Shown piece after piece: positions 24,180-35,628 of a DNA stretch of 64,000 nucleotides. Source of the DNA: Lolium rigidum (lineage: Eukaryota; Streptophyta; Magnoliopsida; Poales; Poaceae); the NCBI RefSeq assembly GCF_022539505.1, contig NC_061508.1, positions 265,552,736 to 265,616,735 on the forward strand. The letters run 5' to 3'. The notes under the pieces are model-generated. The model was not told the DNA's origin and did not search any database. It saw only the letters and a program-made list of their open reading frames with translations. Each line of letters opens with the position of its first letter. The stretch's first letter is position 1. A program made the translations under genes and the position numbers.

Positions 24180-25257
24180 TTAAACAGGACCAGGAGCATG
24201 AGGGCCAGCAGCAGGGGCGTTGACCGGGAACAAGCTAGGCAAGACGTAATTCTGGAGGAAGAGGCTATATGCTGCGTGCTTGGCCTTGGTTGCAGGGCGG
24301 TGCTTCCCCGATGTACTTAGGCCTACACCCGTCGCATGCTGGATCAGGCTGCGGATGTCCTTCTGGAGGATTTTGCCACATAATGGGCAAAATAGCTCCC
24401 CGCGCATGCGGAAACAAATTTCACCACCCTTCAGCCGCTTCAGAACGTATCGGCTCTTCTGGTCCCTGCGCTCCTTGTTGTCGTCCATGTCATCAGAATA
24501 TTCCTGTGAATTATAAAGTACATAATAATCAGGTGTTTAATGACAGATCGAATAAATACTGCCCTATCATAAGCAAACCTTAGAAACCCTAAAAGTAAAT
24601 GTGTAGAACAAGTAAATGGCAGAAGAAATCATACTAAATCACGAGAAAACCCTATGAACAGCAATGAACATATGCCACAACAATTGCAAGTCCACAAAGT
24701 ATGAACACATAAATTAATTATATGACTAATCAAGACAACTACATGGCAGATTAGTCGAAATTAAACTAGAATCTGATCGTACGAACCGTAGAATCAAGTA
24801 CGTCTACAAGAACAAGGTAGGAGATCAAATCAATCAAGAACCAGGTTCGTGCAAACCACGTGAATAGTAATATGACACAAAGAGGATCGGGACAGTTTCG
24901 GCAAAAGAGCAGTACCTCCTCGTCGTCACCCTCGACATCCTCCTGGAACTGAACGTTTGGGCCGAAATCGTCAAAGGGGTCGAGGTTCGCGTCCAGCACC
25001 GGGTCTAGGAAGACCTCGCCGTGGTGGCCTGCAATGCCTTGCAGATCTTCGGCGGGAGCAACGGCGTTGCTATCCACCTTCTCCTCGACGGCTAGGACGC
25101 CCGTTTCGACCGAGGTCGAAGAATCAGACAAGCAGAGGAGACGAGCGGCCTGGGTGCCCGGTGAAGCCTCACCCGCCGCGACGGCCACTACCGCAGAGGC
25201 ATCCTCTGCGCGAGCGGCCGCCGATTGCTCCGCCTCGTATGCAAGACCTGTCTTCAT
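24180..25257 (-). CDS. zf-XS zinc-finger protein, two exons, 221 aa
   Basis: Exon 1 is 25257-24916 (114 codons) and exon 2 is 24503-24180. The intron is GT...AG and phase 0, and joining the exons gives one uninterrupted frame. The N-terminal half is alanine-rich then acidic (EDVEGDDEE). The C-terminal half holds a C2H2 finger of the zf-XS type: Cys153, Cys156, His170, His190 in the pattern CPLC...LIQHATGVG...KAKH. In SGS3 and the FDM/IDN2 proteins this finger precedes XS and XH domains acting in RNA silencing and RNA-directed DNA methylation; here no XS or XH follows, so that role is only a lead. A TATA box lies 114-123 bp upstream of the ATG. Codon structure and splice sites look intact, supporting a real gene. 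Unknown function. Confidence 0.82.
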
Positions 25258-25370
25258 GCTGCTGCGGTTGGAAACGAGGAAGTCGATGCCTCGAAAGTGC
25301 GGTGAGTTGATGGGGGTTTTTCACAGTGTGGGAGAGGGGAGAGGACGAGCGAGAGACGATGAGGCCGATT

Positions 25371-25380
25371 ATTTTATAGC
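25371..25380 (-). promoter_or_regulatory. TATA box of zf-XS gene
   Basis: The minus strand reads GCTATAAAAT, followed by a C/T-rich leader and the ATG at 25257, a normal plant promoter spacing. Confidence 0.6.
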
Positions 25381-27336
25381 CTCTGACTCTCTGTATCGAG
25401 TTGTGGACGCGTGAAGTCGTGCATGTACTCGATTTTCCACTTTCTGAGAAAGGTGTACGAAACCTTTTTTTCTTGGACCATTTAACTTCATGCGGGGCTC
25501 ATGTATACCAATACTACCAAACGTCATAAGTAATTCACAATCATTCAGAAAAACTAGATGATACCCTGCGCGTTGCTGCAGAATGCTTGTGTATATTGTA
25601 GATAATTGTTTGATATAAAATAAAAGGTAGTCAAATGAACTATTAGAGGATACATCATACATATGAACAAAAATAAACAGCCTTTCGCATGGAATATGTA
25701 CCGTTGTAATGGCGAATGCATATACAACACTACCCAGCCATACTTTTTTGTGGACAATACTTCTATAGAGAAAGAATTTGGGCAAATACAAATCTCATCA
25801 CAATTTGTGATTCCTGCCAAAAGAAAAACATAAATATATATTTGGACAATGGAGCACTCTAAAATGTAAGCTATGAAGTGTTCCGTATGGCAACATTGAC
25901 AATAAAATAAAGGTATTTTTGTAGTACTTAAACCTCCCAAAAAATTGTACCACTGCCTATAATATTTGTTCTTTCAACCCCTGAGATATTTTTGAACTTC
26001 AGCCATTGCAAATCGATCAGGTCAAAAAGATCAGATGCACATATAAGAATAGAATGGCACATATAAAAATTGTGAGTTGCACTTATGCCTAGTTCTTAAA
26101 CTGAGCACAACCAATCTTTGTATTACTCAAGGATGGTGACAAAAATTGGAGTATATTATTACATGCTTCCACCGCCAACTATAATCATTTCAGTACAAAA
26201 TATCATTTTATAATTATCATGAATGAATAGAAAGTCATGACAGTTCAGGTACCTGACTGTTATAATTTCGTTCGGCATCCAGAATTAACAGCTCATGCTT
26301 CGTTATCATCTATATATATAGAGCTTAAGAAGTATTTCTACTCTGAACATACCAATACTCCATCAAGAATTTTTTTTTGCTTTCTGGACCATTGGGTGAA
26401 TCTGAAATGACAGAATGTAAACGAATTAGCTTATCTAGCCAACATCGGTGGCACAAACCAGAACAGAAGCCTTTGAAAAGTATCAAGGAGGAGAAAACTA
26501 TAGGAAAATGAGAGGTATCAGCGGATGGTCCCAACCAGATCCAGAACTCTTAGACTGAGATTGTTCTCCAAACCTCAATCTGCAGGTAAAGCTTCCAAGA
26601 CGGTAAACTCCTAATCTCCAGATCAAGTTTTCCCCTGTAAAACACAAGAAGAAAATGTAAATTCAGAGAGAGACAGAGAGATGATGATGATGACCCGTCT
26701 TGGAGTATGGTGGGGGAGGGCGACTTGAGGCGTCAATTTTATATAAGAGGGGAGAAGGTGAACAAACAGGGTGTTGGGTGTTACTCATAGCGCAGTTGCA
26801 AGTCGATGATGCTTAATCGGCTGAGATACATGATGTGGGAAATATGGAGATAAATGGCTGGGCATAGCAGGAGGCAGAAGTGGAGGCATCAAGCCTGGTT
26901 GGTATTAAGTGGCGAGCTTTCTTTACAGAATAGCGAGTTAGGCACAAATAATTGTTTGGGAACGCAAAAAAAGACGAAGAGGAGGGGATTCAGTGGAGAA
27001 GATGTAGAGAGAAGAGAAACCAACAGTCGGCTCTGCATTTGTTGCATGAATGGGTCAACGAAGGAAATGAAACGGAATGGAGACAATGAAGATGAATGCG
27101 GCCAGGACGCTGCATCAAAAGAGTACATGCATGGAGAAGAAGAAAATATGACATTAGAGATGATGTGGCAGAGCCGTATGACGTGGCAGGCTAGGATTGA
27201 TTGGAGATGCTAGATGAGGTGGATGGCTTGCATGTCAAGAGAAATTCCTTTAGTGGGTTGATCCAATTTAGATATTATAGATATGAGAGCTTAACATTTT
27301 ATTATTTGTGTCAGATATTGTCCATGAAAAATAACA
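25381..27336. other. intergenic region upstream of zf-XS gene
   Basis: AT-rich with no recognisable CDS. A possible transposon terminus, ACTAGATGATACCCTGCGCG, starts at 25553. A minus-strand promoter-like block is noted separately at 26731-26750. Short ORFs in 26325-27213 match nothing I know. Confidence 0.4.
26731..26750 (-). promoter_or_regulatory. candidate promoter with TATA box
   Basis: The minus strand reads CTTATATAAAATTG, followed by a C-rich then CT-repeat leader and a possible 3' splice site (TTTTACAG, near 26640). A transcript could run left from here, but no conserved product is visible. Confidence 0.3.
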
Positions 27337-27600
27337 TCCTTCAAAAAATAAATCCCCTATGCCAATCCGGTCATGCCCGTCTACTCCAACTAGTTTCCTC
27401 GAGTAATTTGTCACTTTATATTCTTAAAATGAACCAAAATTTGGCACAGGGACATTACATGGAAAATGATGTTACCATTCTCTCTTCCCATTTTTGTTTC
27501 AATTTTTCAAAATTGTCATTCCCTAACGGAAAAAATGTATGTTCCTTCTATGAAGCATGTATCAGAATGACATTAACAAAACCTGGGGGTGGTGTGATGA
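27337..27600 (+). repeat. 264-bp direct repeat, copy 1
   Basis: Identical to 29608-29871 except for three substitutions. Starts tccttcaaaaaataaatccc and ends ggtggtgtgatga; the flanks differ on both sides. Confidence 0.9.
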
Positions 27601-27706
27601 ACCGGCTATTTGCAATAAAAAATACCGAGTCCCTTGGGATGAATGTGATGCTAGGTGTAGATGGTATGGTGTGGTGTCTGTTGTAACTATCTGCTTCATA
27701 AGCTTC

Positions 27707-28955
27707 ATAAAAATTCAGACGAAAATGGGATGAAAATGGCTGTTTAAGCTCCTCACTGAGGATGGGACTTGGCAGACTATCCTTCGGCGAAAGTATATCA
27801 GTTCGAAGACATTATCCCAAATGGTTTGGAAACCAGGGGATTCTCACTTCTGGCCGGGCTAATGGCGACTAAAAATGAATTTTTTCGCCATGGCACTTTC
27901 TCAATCAGAAATGGAGCACAAATACGTTTCTGGGAAGATGCTTGGCTTGACAACGCACCCCTAAGTGAACAGTATCCAGCTCTTTATAGGATTGCTCGTC
28001 GTCAAGGTGATACCATTTCTACCGTAATGGCTACCTCACCCCCGAATGTGACGTTCAGACGGGTTTTACTTGGACAAAGACTTGCGACATGGAATACCTT
28101 AATTCAACGGCTCGGGGATATTCATTTATCGGACGAACCGGACGAATTTAGATGGAACCTTCATGCCAACGGTGCTTTCTCTGTGAAATCTTTCTACAAC
28201 GCGATCCTTCTTTCTGATCTACCAGTTGATAATAATAAAAAGATTTGGAAGATGAAGATACCATTAAAAAATAAAATTTTTGGATGGTATCTTCGTCGAG
28301 GGGTAATCCTCACCAAAGACAATCTTGTTAAGCGTAATTGGCATGGGAGTACTCGATGTGTTTTGTGTCAACAGGACAAAACAATCAAGCACTTGTTCTT
28401 CCAGTGCCAGTTCGCGAGATCTATATGGTCAGTCATCCAAGTAGCGTCTACCCTGTATCCTCCGACTAGTGTTGCCAATGTCTTTGGTAATTGGCTCCAT
28501 GGTGTTGATTCAAGGTTTAAGTTGCTTCTTAGGGTGGGGGCGCTAGCAGTTATCTGGGCGCTTTGGCTATGTACAAATGACAAGATTTTTAATGATATGA
28601 ATTGCTCTTTGTTGCAGGTCATCTACGGATGTACGGGTATTCTCCGTTCGTGGTTACCTCTTCAGCGAGTGGAGAACCGAGACCTGTTTACGGAGGTCTG
28701 TACACGGTTGGAGGCTACGGCGAGGGATACTTTTTCCCAACATGGGTGGCAGCATAGTCTATGGATAGATGCCCCACCTACTTCTTAGGCGTTATTTGTT
28801 TCATCTTGATGTGTATCTCGCCTAGTTTTTGTTTTATCATTTTCGAACCTGAGACAACATAAACGGCTGTGTGCATCCTGGTTATGCAGAGGCTGGATGT
28901 AATTGCTTATAAAAGTAATGAAAGCATCCTTTATCGAAAAAAATAAAAATTCAGA
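27707..28955 (+). mobile_element. 5'-truncated L1-type LINE with target-site duplication
   Basis: A 13-bp direct repeat, ataaaaattcaga, lies at 27707-27719 and 28943-28955 around a body of 27720-28942 that ends in a short A-tail (ttatcgaaaaaa). The body encodes the C-terminal part of LINE ORF2. These are the standard marks of target-primed reverse transcription with 5' truncation. Confidence 0.85.
27734..28788 (+). pseudogene. LINE ORF2 C-terminal fragment (zf-RVT region)
   Basis: The reading frame from about 27734 carries the plant LINE motif WLFKLLTEDGTWQT. A one-base loss near 27855 shifts it into the frame that runs to the stop at 28786-28788. That frame continues with a tryptophan-rich linker (IRFWEDAWL) and the zf-RVT domain: KIPLKNKIFGWYLRRG, then CVLC...H...C. 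The reverse transcriptase and endonuclease parts are absent because of 5' truncation. Not functional; it marks a retroposition event between the two 264-bp repeats. Confidence 0.8.
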
Positions 28956-29607
28956 AGCACCCACCATTTATCGGTATGCTCATTAACTACATACTATGCA
29001 ATTCCTGAAACAAATAGTGGCAGTGTAGGGTGCAGCAGAATCTTACGTGCAGGACTGATTTAAGAGCTTTAGTTGCACAATATTACCATTGCCTGAAGGG
29101 AGTAATGTCGATTTCAACCTGGATTTGCCACAGCCACAACTTGGGTTTCTATCTTCTTTTGGCTAAAAAAAATACATTCACCGTGGTACTTCCCTCGTTC
29201 CCACAAAAGTTGTTTTAGATTTGTTAAAATTTAGATGTATCTAAAAACTATGTAGCTAGGCACATACATCCAAATTTAGATAAATCTATGAAAAGTTCCA
29301 TAAGACATTAGTGTGCTCCTTTTCAGCGTATAATGTCAAAGTAGTGCATACGTTATGGAATATTACATCAAAATATTCTAAATATGTGTTCATTATGTGA
29401 ATTACAACGAATCACAAGTTAACAAAAGACGATGATTACAAAAAGTCAAAACACATTGTTCCTGGCCCTGTTATGTCCGTACGGTGGGCAAGAGCCTCAC
29501 AATCATGTTATCACCTTCATCGATGATGGCATATAGGAGTAGTGTCATCACGGATGAGCGTTCGAGTTTTTGTGTCTCCTGTTGCAACGCACATGCAATT
29601 TTTCTAG
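28956..29607. other. non-coding segment between LINE and second 264-bp repeat
   Basis: No CDS. Holds a decayed Stowaway MITE (29189-29295) and ends in gttgcaacgcacatgcaa...ctag, which on the minus strand reads ACTAG...TGCGTTGCAAC, a style seen at the ends of some grass DNA transposons. Confidence 0.4.
29189..29295. mobile_element. decayed Stowaway MITE
   Basis: The left end is cttccctcgttcccac. The two halves form a hairpin typical of Stowaway (left 'aaatttagatgtatct', right 'catccaaatttagata'). The right terminal repeat is largely lost. Confidence 0.6.
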
Positions 29608-29871
29608 TCCTTCAAAAAATAAATCCCCTATGCCAATCCGGTCATGCCCGTCTACTCCAACTAGCTTCCTCGAGTAATTTGTCACTTTATATTCTTAAAA
29701 TGAACCAAAATTTGGCACAGGGACATTACATGGAAAATGATGTTACCATTCTCTCTTCCCATTTTTGTATCAATTTTTCAAAATTGTCATGCCCTAACGG
29801 AAAAAATGTATGTTCCTTCTATGAAGCATGTATCAGAATGACATTAACAAAACCTGGGGGTGGTGTGATGA
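29608..29871 (+). repeat. 264-bp direct repeat, copy 2
   Basis: Second copy of 27337-27600. It starts exactly where the ACTAG-type terminus at 29604-29608 ends, suggesting the duplication and that terminus are linked. Confidence 0.9.
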
Positions 29872-30139
29872 TACATCACATTTGGACCACACAACACAAT
29901 TTGGACCAACCAAAAAAATTCAACCACCCTACACAAACCCTGGTCAAAACTAGTTTGACCAATATTACAAAAGTTGTACATAATTCGAAAACCGTCAGAA
30001 ATATACGAAGCATTCAGGAGTCAATACTGAAGACAAAGCAATTATGCCAAAAGACGAAGGCAAAGGAGGAACAGGTCTTGCTATATTGCACAACAAAGCC
30101 AAATTCAACTTTTCATCGATTGCAAAATTCTGGCTGCAA
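29872..30139. other. short non-coding spacer
   Basis: AT-rich with a small hairpin around 29941-29961 (tggtcaaa...tttgacca). No CDS. Confidence 0.4.
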
Positions 30140-31002
30140 TTAGCACACCCTGGTCTCCCCGATGTCGCAATAGTTGGCTCGCCGGGAGCGGAGACACTCG
30201 ACTTCCTTCTTCAACTTATCGCACTCTATGCGAACTTTCAAGTACTTCGTCTCGAAATATTGCGCATGTTCAGCTTGCAACTCCACTTCCCGTCGAAAAC
30301 TTTCACGATCACAGCTTGCAATCACACCGACCAGCCTTGTCGCTGACCACACTCATCGGTGGCTGGGCGCGTAGTTCCTTGACTTCCTTCTTCAACTTCT
30401 TACACTCAGCGAGAACGTCTGAGTACCGTTTATCAAAAGAAGATTGCACGGAACGGGCATTCTCCTCCGATATGGCACGATTTAAAATGCACCTGCCCAC
30501 GAGGTGGCGGATTTTCTTATGAAGGATGGTGTTGTGGCCCTTGATCTGGTCCAGGTTCGCGGAGAATCGTGTTATCACATCCTGCATTGCAAATTCAACA
30601 GCAATGAAGTATGCAGAGTGCAGATGAAGGGGGAGAAATAAACAAACGGAGTGCCAACCTCTTCAATTTGCCTGAGAGCTGCAAAGTCCTTGTCCATAGG
30701 AACCTCTTCAACGATGGAACCGCCATCCCTGGAAGAAAGACAGTTAAATAGTTGGATCTGGCAGCCAGCAAGGAGACGATGAAACTGCGACACGGCAATG
30801 GAAACATACACGGCCGAAGATGCACACACGCGCACTGGCTGCTCCTCTCCGGAGACCGAGCATTCGTCTCGATTCCCGCATTCGGGATACCAAACCTATG
30901 CAAGAGTTGGAGGTATCTGTTATGAAGGGTGGTGTTCTGGCCCTTGATCTCGGTGGCTGTCGCCGATAATCTCATAATCCCTTCCTGCATTGAAAAATTC
31001 AC
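30140..31002 (-). pseudogene. fragments of a coiled-coil gene with duplicated exons
   Basis: Minus strand. One exon-like block runs from about 30987 (after a CAATGCAG splice acceptor: EGIMRLSATATEIKGQNTTL). A short block follows near 30730-30660 (DGGSIVEEVPMDKDFAALRQ), with an acceptor CTTCCAG and a donor GAG|GTTGG. A second copy of the first block starts at 30581 after the same ATGCAG acceptor (DVITRFSANLDQIKGHNTIL) and continues into a Lys/Glu-rich helix (AECKKLKKEVKELRA), stop at 30309. A one-base shift then leads to a related helix (RIECDKLKKEVECLRS), stop at 30140. The heptad-like charge pattern suggests coiled coils. I do not recognise the family; the frameshift suggests a broken or partial gene. 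Confidence 0.45.
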
Positions 31003-31173
31003 CAGTAACGAATCAGGGATCCTTTTTCATTCACAGGATAGGAAAATCATAAAATTAGAAAAACCATGGAAACTGTGTAATACTACTAACTAGGTTGACA
31101 ATCTACGTACTGGTATTGACTAGCTAAAGAAGTATCTTAAAGTTTCCATGGTTTTGCTTATCCTGCTGGAGCA
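31003..31173. other. short spacer without features
   Basis: AT-rich. I see no gene or clear repeat in it. Confidence 0.4.
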
Positions 31174-31800
31174 ATTTTTTTTTTGATAAAGGGAACATAT
31201 TAATATCGAAATATCGAGAGATATCAATTACATCTAACCTCTGCAGCCACGGCAGTATGGATGCACATCCAAAAAAAAACTAAGAAAATCGAAGTCCCTC
31301 TACGGTATTCTAGCTTTAGTAGCAACAATACATCCACCGATAACACCTAAACTCTAGGCTATCCAAAAGCAACGCCTTTAAGAAGGGAAAGATAGTCTAA
31401 GATTCTGAACTTCACTTGTGCCGCCACCCCCACTTGCATATTGTTGCTGCGAAACCTAGAACACCAAGCAAATCCATCAACAGCACAAAGACTCGAACCT
31501 CCATTGTTAGTCCTCCACTCCAACCTTGATGATATTTTCCGCCTCTGATTTCACCATGGATCAGAATGTCATGTGATGGCAACACAGAATAGAGCTTCGT
31601 GCCGCTCCCTTCACAACCAAACGCTCGGAATAAAAGTATGGGTGCGCACGACCGAATACCACCGATCAAGAAACTCCAGGCATAAGACATTCAGCAGTGG
31701 AGCCTTCCGGAACTCAACACTCTGGCCAGATCAAGAAGGACTGGCCTTAGGAAGGTCTCCATCTTTGTACAAGAGAAATCCTAGGACAGGCAACTTTATT
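31174..31800 (-). mobile_element. LINE/SINE-like retroposon 3' portion
   Basis: Read on the minus strand the segment ends ggttagatgtaattgata...ttaatatgttccctttatc followed by a run of A (T-run at 31174-31184), the style of plant L1 LINE tails. The 5' limit and target duplication could not be found, so the right boundary is approximate. Confidence 0.45.
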
Positions 31801-33105
31801 GAAAACTGCACCAGCAGCCCCGACGCCACCGATCTGCGGCCGAGGAGGAGAGGAACCGATAAAAAGCCGAGCAAAGAGCGCTTGGCTGCCAGACATAGAT
31901 CAGATCATCAGAAGGCAGAGGCACGGGTTGGAGCCTGGGCCTAGTCACGCCGCCGCCACCAGCAGGGGCGGAGGTGGAGGGAGAAATTCCCTGATGCACA
32001 AACAAACTTGCAACCTTGGTACTTGCATTTTCTTCTCCGTGATGCACTTTTCTCGGTACAACCTGATGCATTTGCATTACTAAGCTCACAAGTAGCACTA
32101 AAACTTTCTTTTTACCCTGATGCACATGCATCAGGGTCAACCAATACAGCTCCGCCCCTGGCCACCAGGGCTCCACCTACAGCTTGAGGAGCCTGAGCGC
32201 CGCCCCGGAATCCTGATGCCCAACGCTCGTGGCCAGCCCAGAACGCATTCAGATTGGCTTGCCCCGCAAAGATGTCGCCGTCACCCCTTGTCTCGCCTGG
32301 CCGCACCACCGCGCCGCCACGGCTAGCTCTGCCGCCTCGCCTCCCTTCTCCACCTCGAGTGCACGTGCAGATGGCGCCGCCCCCGTGACCCCAAACCGCC
32401 ACCCTCCACGCGAAGGACTGGCCACCGGGTTGCGGCTCTCCTCCCGCCCATCTTCGATGGTCGGGCACCACCACCACCGGAGTCGTCTCAGAAAAAGGAG
32501 TAAGTTTTTTTTGTAAGCAAATACGTATTCATTCGTTATTTCATACTCCCTGGAGTAGACGTTGTTGTTGGTTTGGTTAATTCGATACATGCGCCCGTTT
32601 GTATACGCTGTTTGGCGTGCCAGGTAGCTGCACCGTGAGTTGGCTGCTTATTTTCTGTTGAGAAGAAGAAGAAGAAAAAAACGGTTCTAAAAAAAAAGAA
32701 AAAACGTAGGTATGCTTTGTCTTTCCCGAACGGAAGGGAATCTTATTGGAAAAATTTGCAAGCTGTTTTAGCGCAGTATCGCACGCACGCGCAAGCAAGC
32801 AATTGATTCGATCCAGGCTGGCGTTACGTGATGCGAGGGAAGGAAGAAAATTAATGAAGAGGAAAGGCACAATTAATTCGGATCCAGGCTGGCGTGCGTG
32901 GTGTTGGAGGCTCGCGTTGACCTTGTCCGCGAGGGAGAGAATGAGCCGCACTCTCGCAGATGCGCACGCGTTTCCGTCATCGATCGTGGACCATGCAACA
33001 AAACAGGGCGCGTAATTGATCCGACCATCCAAGCGATCGAGGCCGCCGCTCTCCGTCGCGCGCGGCAACCAGATCAACGGCTGAGCTCTCTTCTCTCCGC
33101 TCCTC
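31801..33105. other. upstream region of SET gene
   Basis: GC-rich at 32150-32500 with fortuitous long frames on both strands and no recognisable domain. A perfect 22-bp palindrome is at 32115-32136. A C/T-rich leader (ctctcttctctccgctcctc) directly precedes the ATG at 33106 and probably marks the 5' UTR. Confidence 0.4.
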
Positions 33106-35628
33106 ATGTCCCTCCTCCGGCGCCTCCTCTCCACCGCCGCCCACCGCCCACTGCCGATCCGCGTAGCCTTGACGGACTCAGCCGGCCGGGGAGTCTTCGC
33201 TACCCGCCCTATCGCCGCCGGAGAGGTCCTTCACTCCGCGCAGCCCCTCGTCTCCCATCCGTCCCGCCCCCTCCTCCACGAGGTGAGCTCCCCTTCACTT
33301 GCTTCTGCCCACCACCTCTCCCCCAAGACAATAGCAGGGCTTCATATTTGAGACGAGTGGAATAAACTAGTTCGGACTGGTCTCAGGTGTGCTACAGCTG
33401 CCTCAGAAGGAAGCCGGGGAAGGGCGGCGACTCCAGCGGGGGCTGCTACTTCTGCAGCGACGCGTGCCGAGAACATGCTAAGGTGTGGACGCCTTTGCAC
33501 CGTTTCGCGTAGATCTTGCTTGTAATCACTCCCTAGTAAACACGTTTCTTACAATCTTTTCAGTGTACCAGCGCTCAAGCATCAAGATTCAGTAGGTGTT
33601 AGTGGGTTGGTACTTGGTAATCCTATTCATCTGTGCAGTTTCAGTAAGGATAGTGTATGATACCTAGTACGAGCATAGATGGCATCCTAGGATTCTTAAG
33701 AGTTTGTGATTTTTTCATCGTACATAATTCCTACTTCTCCTTTTTTGGAAGAAGCTATTTTTTCTTTCAAGTAGCTGACAAGATGTGTGGTTTTGTTCCT
33801 GTTTAGGGATTCCATGGCATTGAAAAGAATTTGGATTGGTCTTTGTTAGACGATCGCTGCAGGTATGTTGGTACTCCCACATTTCATCGATGTTGATGCG
33901 CACCTCCTGATTTCCCTTACATTTGATTTGTTACTGTTATGGCATTGCCATTTCTCTATACATGCAATTGTAATTTGAGCATTTTCTATTACTGTTTGCT
34001 TTGAAGTTCGCGTGGTCTTAAGTACCCATACATGGTCAAGCGGCTAGCTTGCATGGTTATATCAGGAGCTGTTGGCGCAGACTGTCTTGACATTCTTCAG
34101 CCAGCCCGTTTGCATCAGGGTATGATTTCCGAGGTAGCTTTTCTTAACGGTTGAGTTCTTTTCTCTCTCGAGAATGGTGTTTAGTTATTCTTATCCTTCA
34201 TGCAGATCAGCCTCGCTTCTGTAACTGTTATCATCTTAGAACAAATTCACATGGCATTCACGTTTTCTTGCTCTATGATGTTATATGGTTGGGTGCTTAC
34301 ATGGACAATTGGAATATCATAGATGGAGGAGGAGTTTGAATTGCTGGATTCCACTTTTAGGAAGGCAGGGTTTCAGGAAGAACTCGCCGCTTGTATCCTT
34401 TATATCTTATTTTAGCACCATCTGTCATCCTGTTTTCCTGGAGTTCTTCTCTCTTAATCTAGTTATCTTGACCAAAAGCTGAATGCCAACATACATGAAT
34501 TTATATTCACAGTTCATTTTCTTTGACAATAGTAGTTTTCACCAAACAATGGTACATCAATGTACTTGCAAGAATACGCGTAAATGCATTCCGTATTGAG
34601 TTGGTTGCAAATTCATATGAGGATCTTCTATCATCAGCGATAGCCTCAGTAGCATGCGATGCATCAGTTGGCAATGCTGTGTATATGCTCCCCTCGTTCT
34701 ACAATCATGACTGTGGTATGGCTCTTCACATGTTCATTAGCTACAAATGTTATGTATAGGCTTCCCTTGTGTTCTAGAATTATGGCTGTGGTATGGCTCT
34801 TCACATTTTAATTTAGACGGAAAATAAAGAGCTCAATATTTAATGGTTTCAGTGTTTCTTCTTTGGAAGCAAGGATTTGGTTACCGCATTTCCTTATGAT
34901 ATTTTAGATGTACAGTAAATGTTTATTGCTGTCTGAGTTTTCAACATTATTTCAGTACTCGGCAGCTCCACATTATATCCATAATGAATTTGATCTTTAT
35001 ATATTTTTTCTCCATGCCTAAATGTATTAAGTTTTTGTTGGCATCTTTGGGTGTTTAAGCAATTGAGATCAAGAAAGAAGTACTCCCTCCGATCCAAATT
35101 AGTTGACTTTATTTTATTTAGATATGGATGTACCCAGATGTGTTTGTTGACTAAGTATATCCGTACCTAGACAAAGTGAAGTCAATTAATTTGAATCGGA
35201 GGGAGTAGCAAACTTTGTACTTCATGAATATCACTTGTCTTTTCTTTTCAAATTCACATCTAAATAATTCACATTATTTTCATGCTGACTTGCAGATCCA
35301 AATACTCACATAGTTTGGATGCAAAATGCAGACGCTAAACTGAAGACCCTTCGTGATATTGATGAAGGTATAGATAAGTTGGCAGTACCTATCTAACCAT
35401 TGTTCCCTTGTCAACGGTAAAAAGCAAAAAAAAAAAAAAAGGTGAAAGCAAAAAACAGTGATGAGCAGACTACCATTATCTTGATACTGTTGTGTTGCAT
35501 CCGTCTTAGGTGAGGAGCTGCGCATCTGCTACATTGATGCAAGCATGGATGTCAATGCCCGGCAGAAGATTTTGGCTGAAGGCTTTGGCTTCGAGTGCTG
35601 TTGTCTGCGGTGCTTATCTGGAGATTAG
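33106..35628 (+). CDS. SET-domain protein, ATXR4/SDG38 type, 8 exons, 299 aa
   Basis: Exons: 33106-33282, 33387-33482, 33807-33862, 34007-34133, 34323-34392, 34533-34715, 35296-35367, 35510-35628. All introns are GT...AG and the joined frame is open to TAG at 35626-35628. The N-terminus has the split-SET start (SAGRGVFATRPIAAGEV). Next is a small Cys cluster (CYSC...CYFC...C, residues 92-119) like a degenerate MYND finger. The catalytic core follows with NHDC at 233-236, then DPNTH, then ELRICYID at 264-270, and a Cys-rich post-SET tail (CCCLRC). The layout matches Arabidopsis ATXR4, a presumed histone-lysine methyltransferase; the substrate is not known from sequence. About 300 aa is normal for this family. 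It appears intact and is the clearest host gene here. Confidence 0.9.
35083..35205. mobile_element. Stowaway MITE in SET gene intron
   Basis: 123 bp with inverted ends ctccctccgatcc / ggatcggagggag-type (left ctccctccgatcc, right gaatcggagggag), flanked by TA at 35081-35082 and 35206-35207. Lies inside the intron 34716-35295, away from both splice sites. Confidence 0.92.

Noticed and set aside
31796..32590. Several proline/alanine-rich frames on both strands
   Set aside because: High GC gives long frames in all directions; no domain and no splice support.
32577..33365. Long frames overlapping the SET gene start
   Set aside because: They overlap exon 1 in other frames or lie in its promoter; the SET reading is supported by eight consistent exons.
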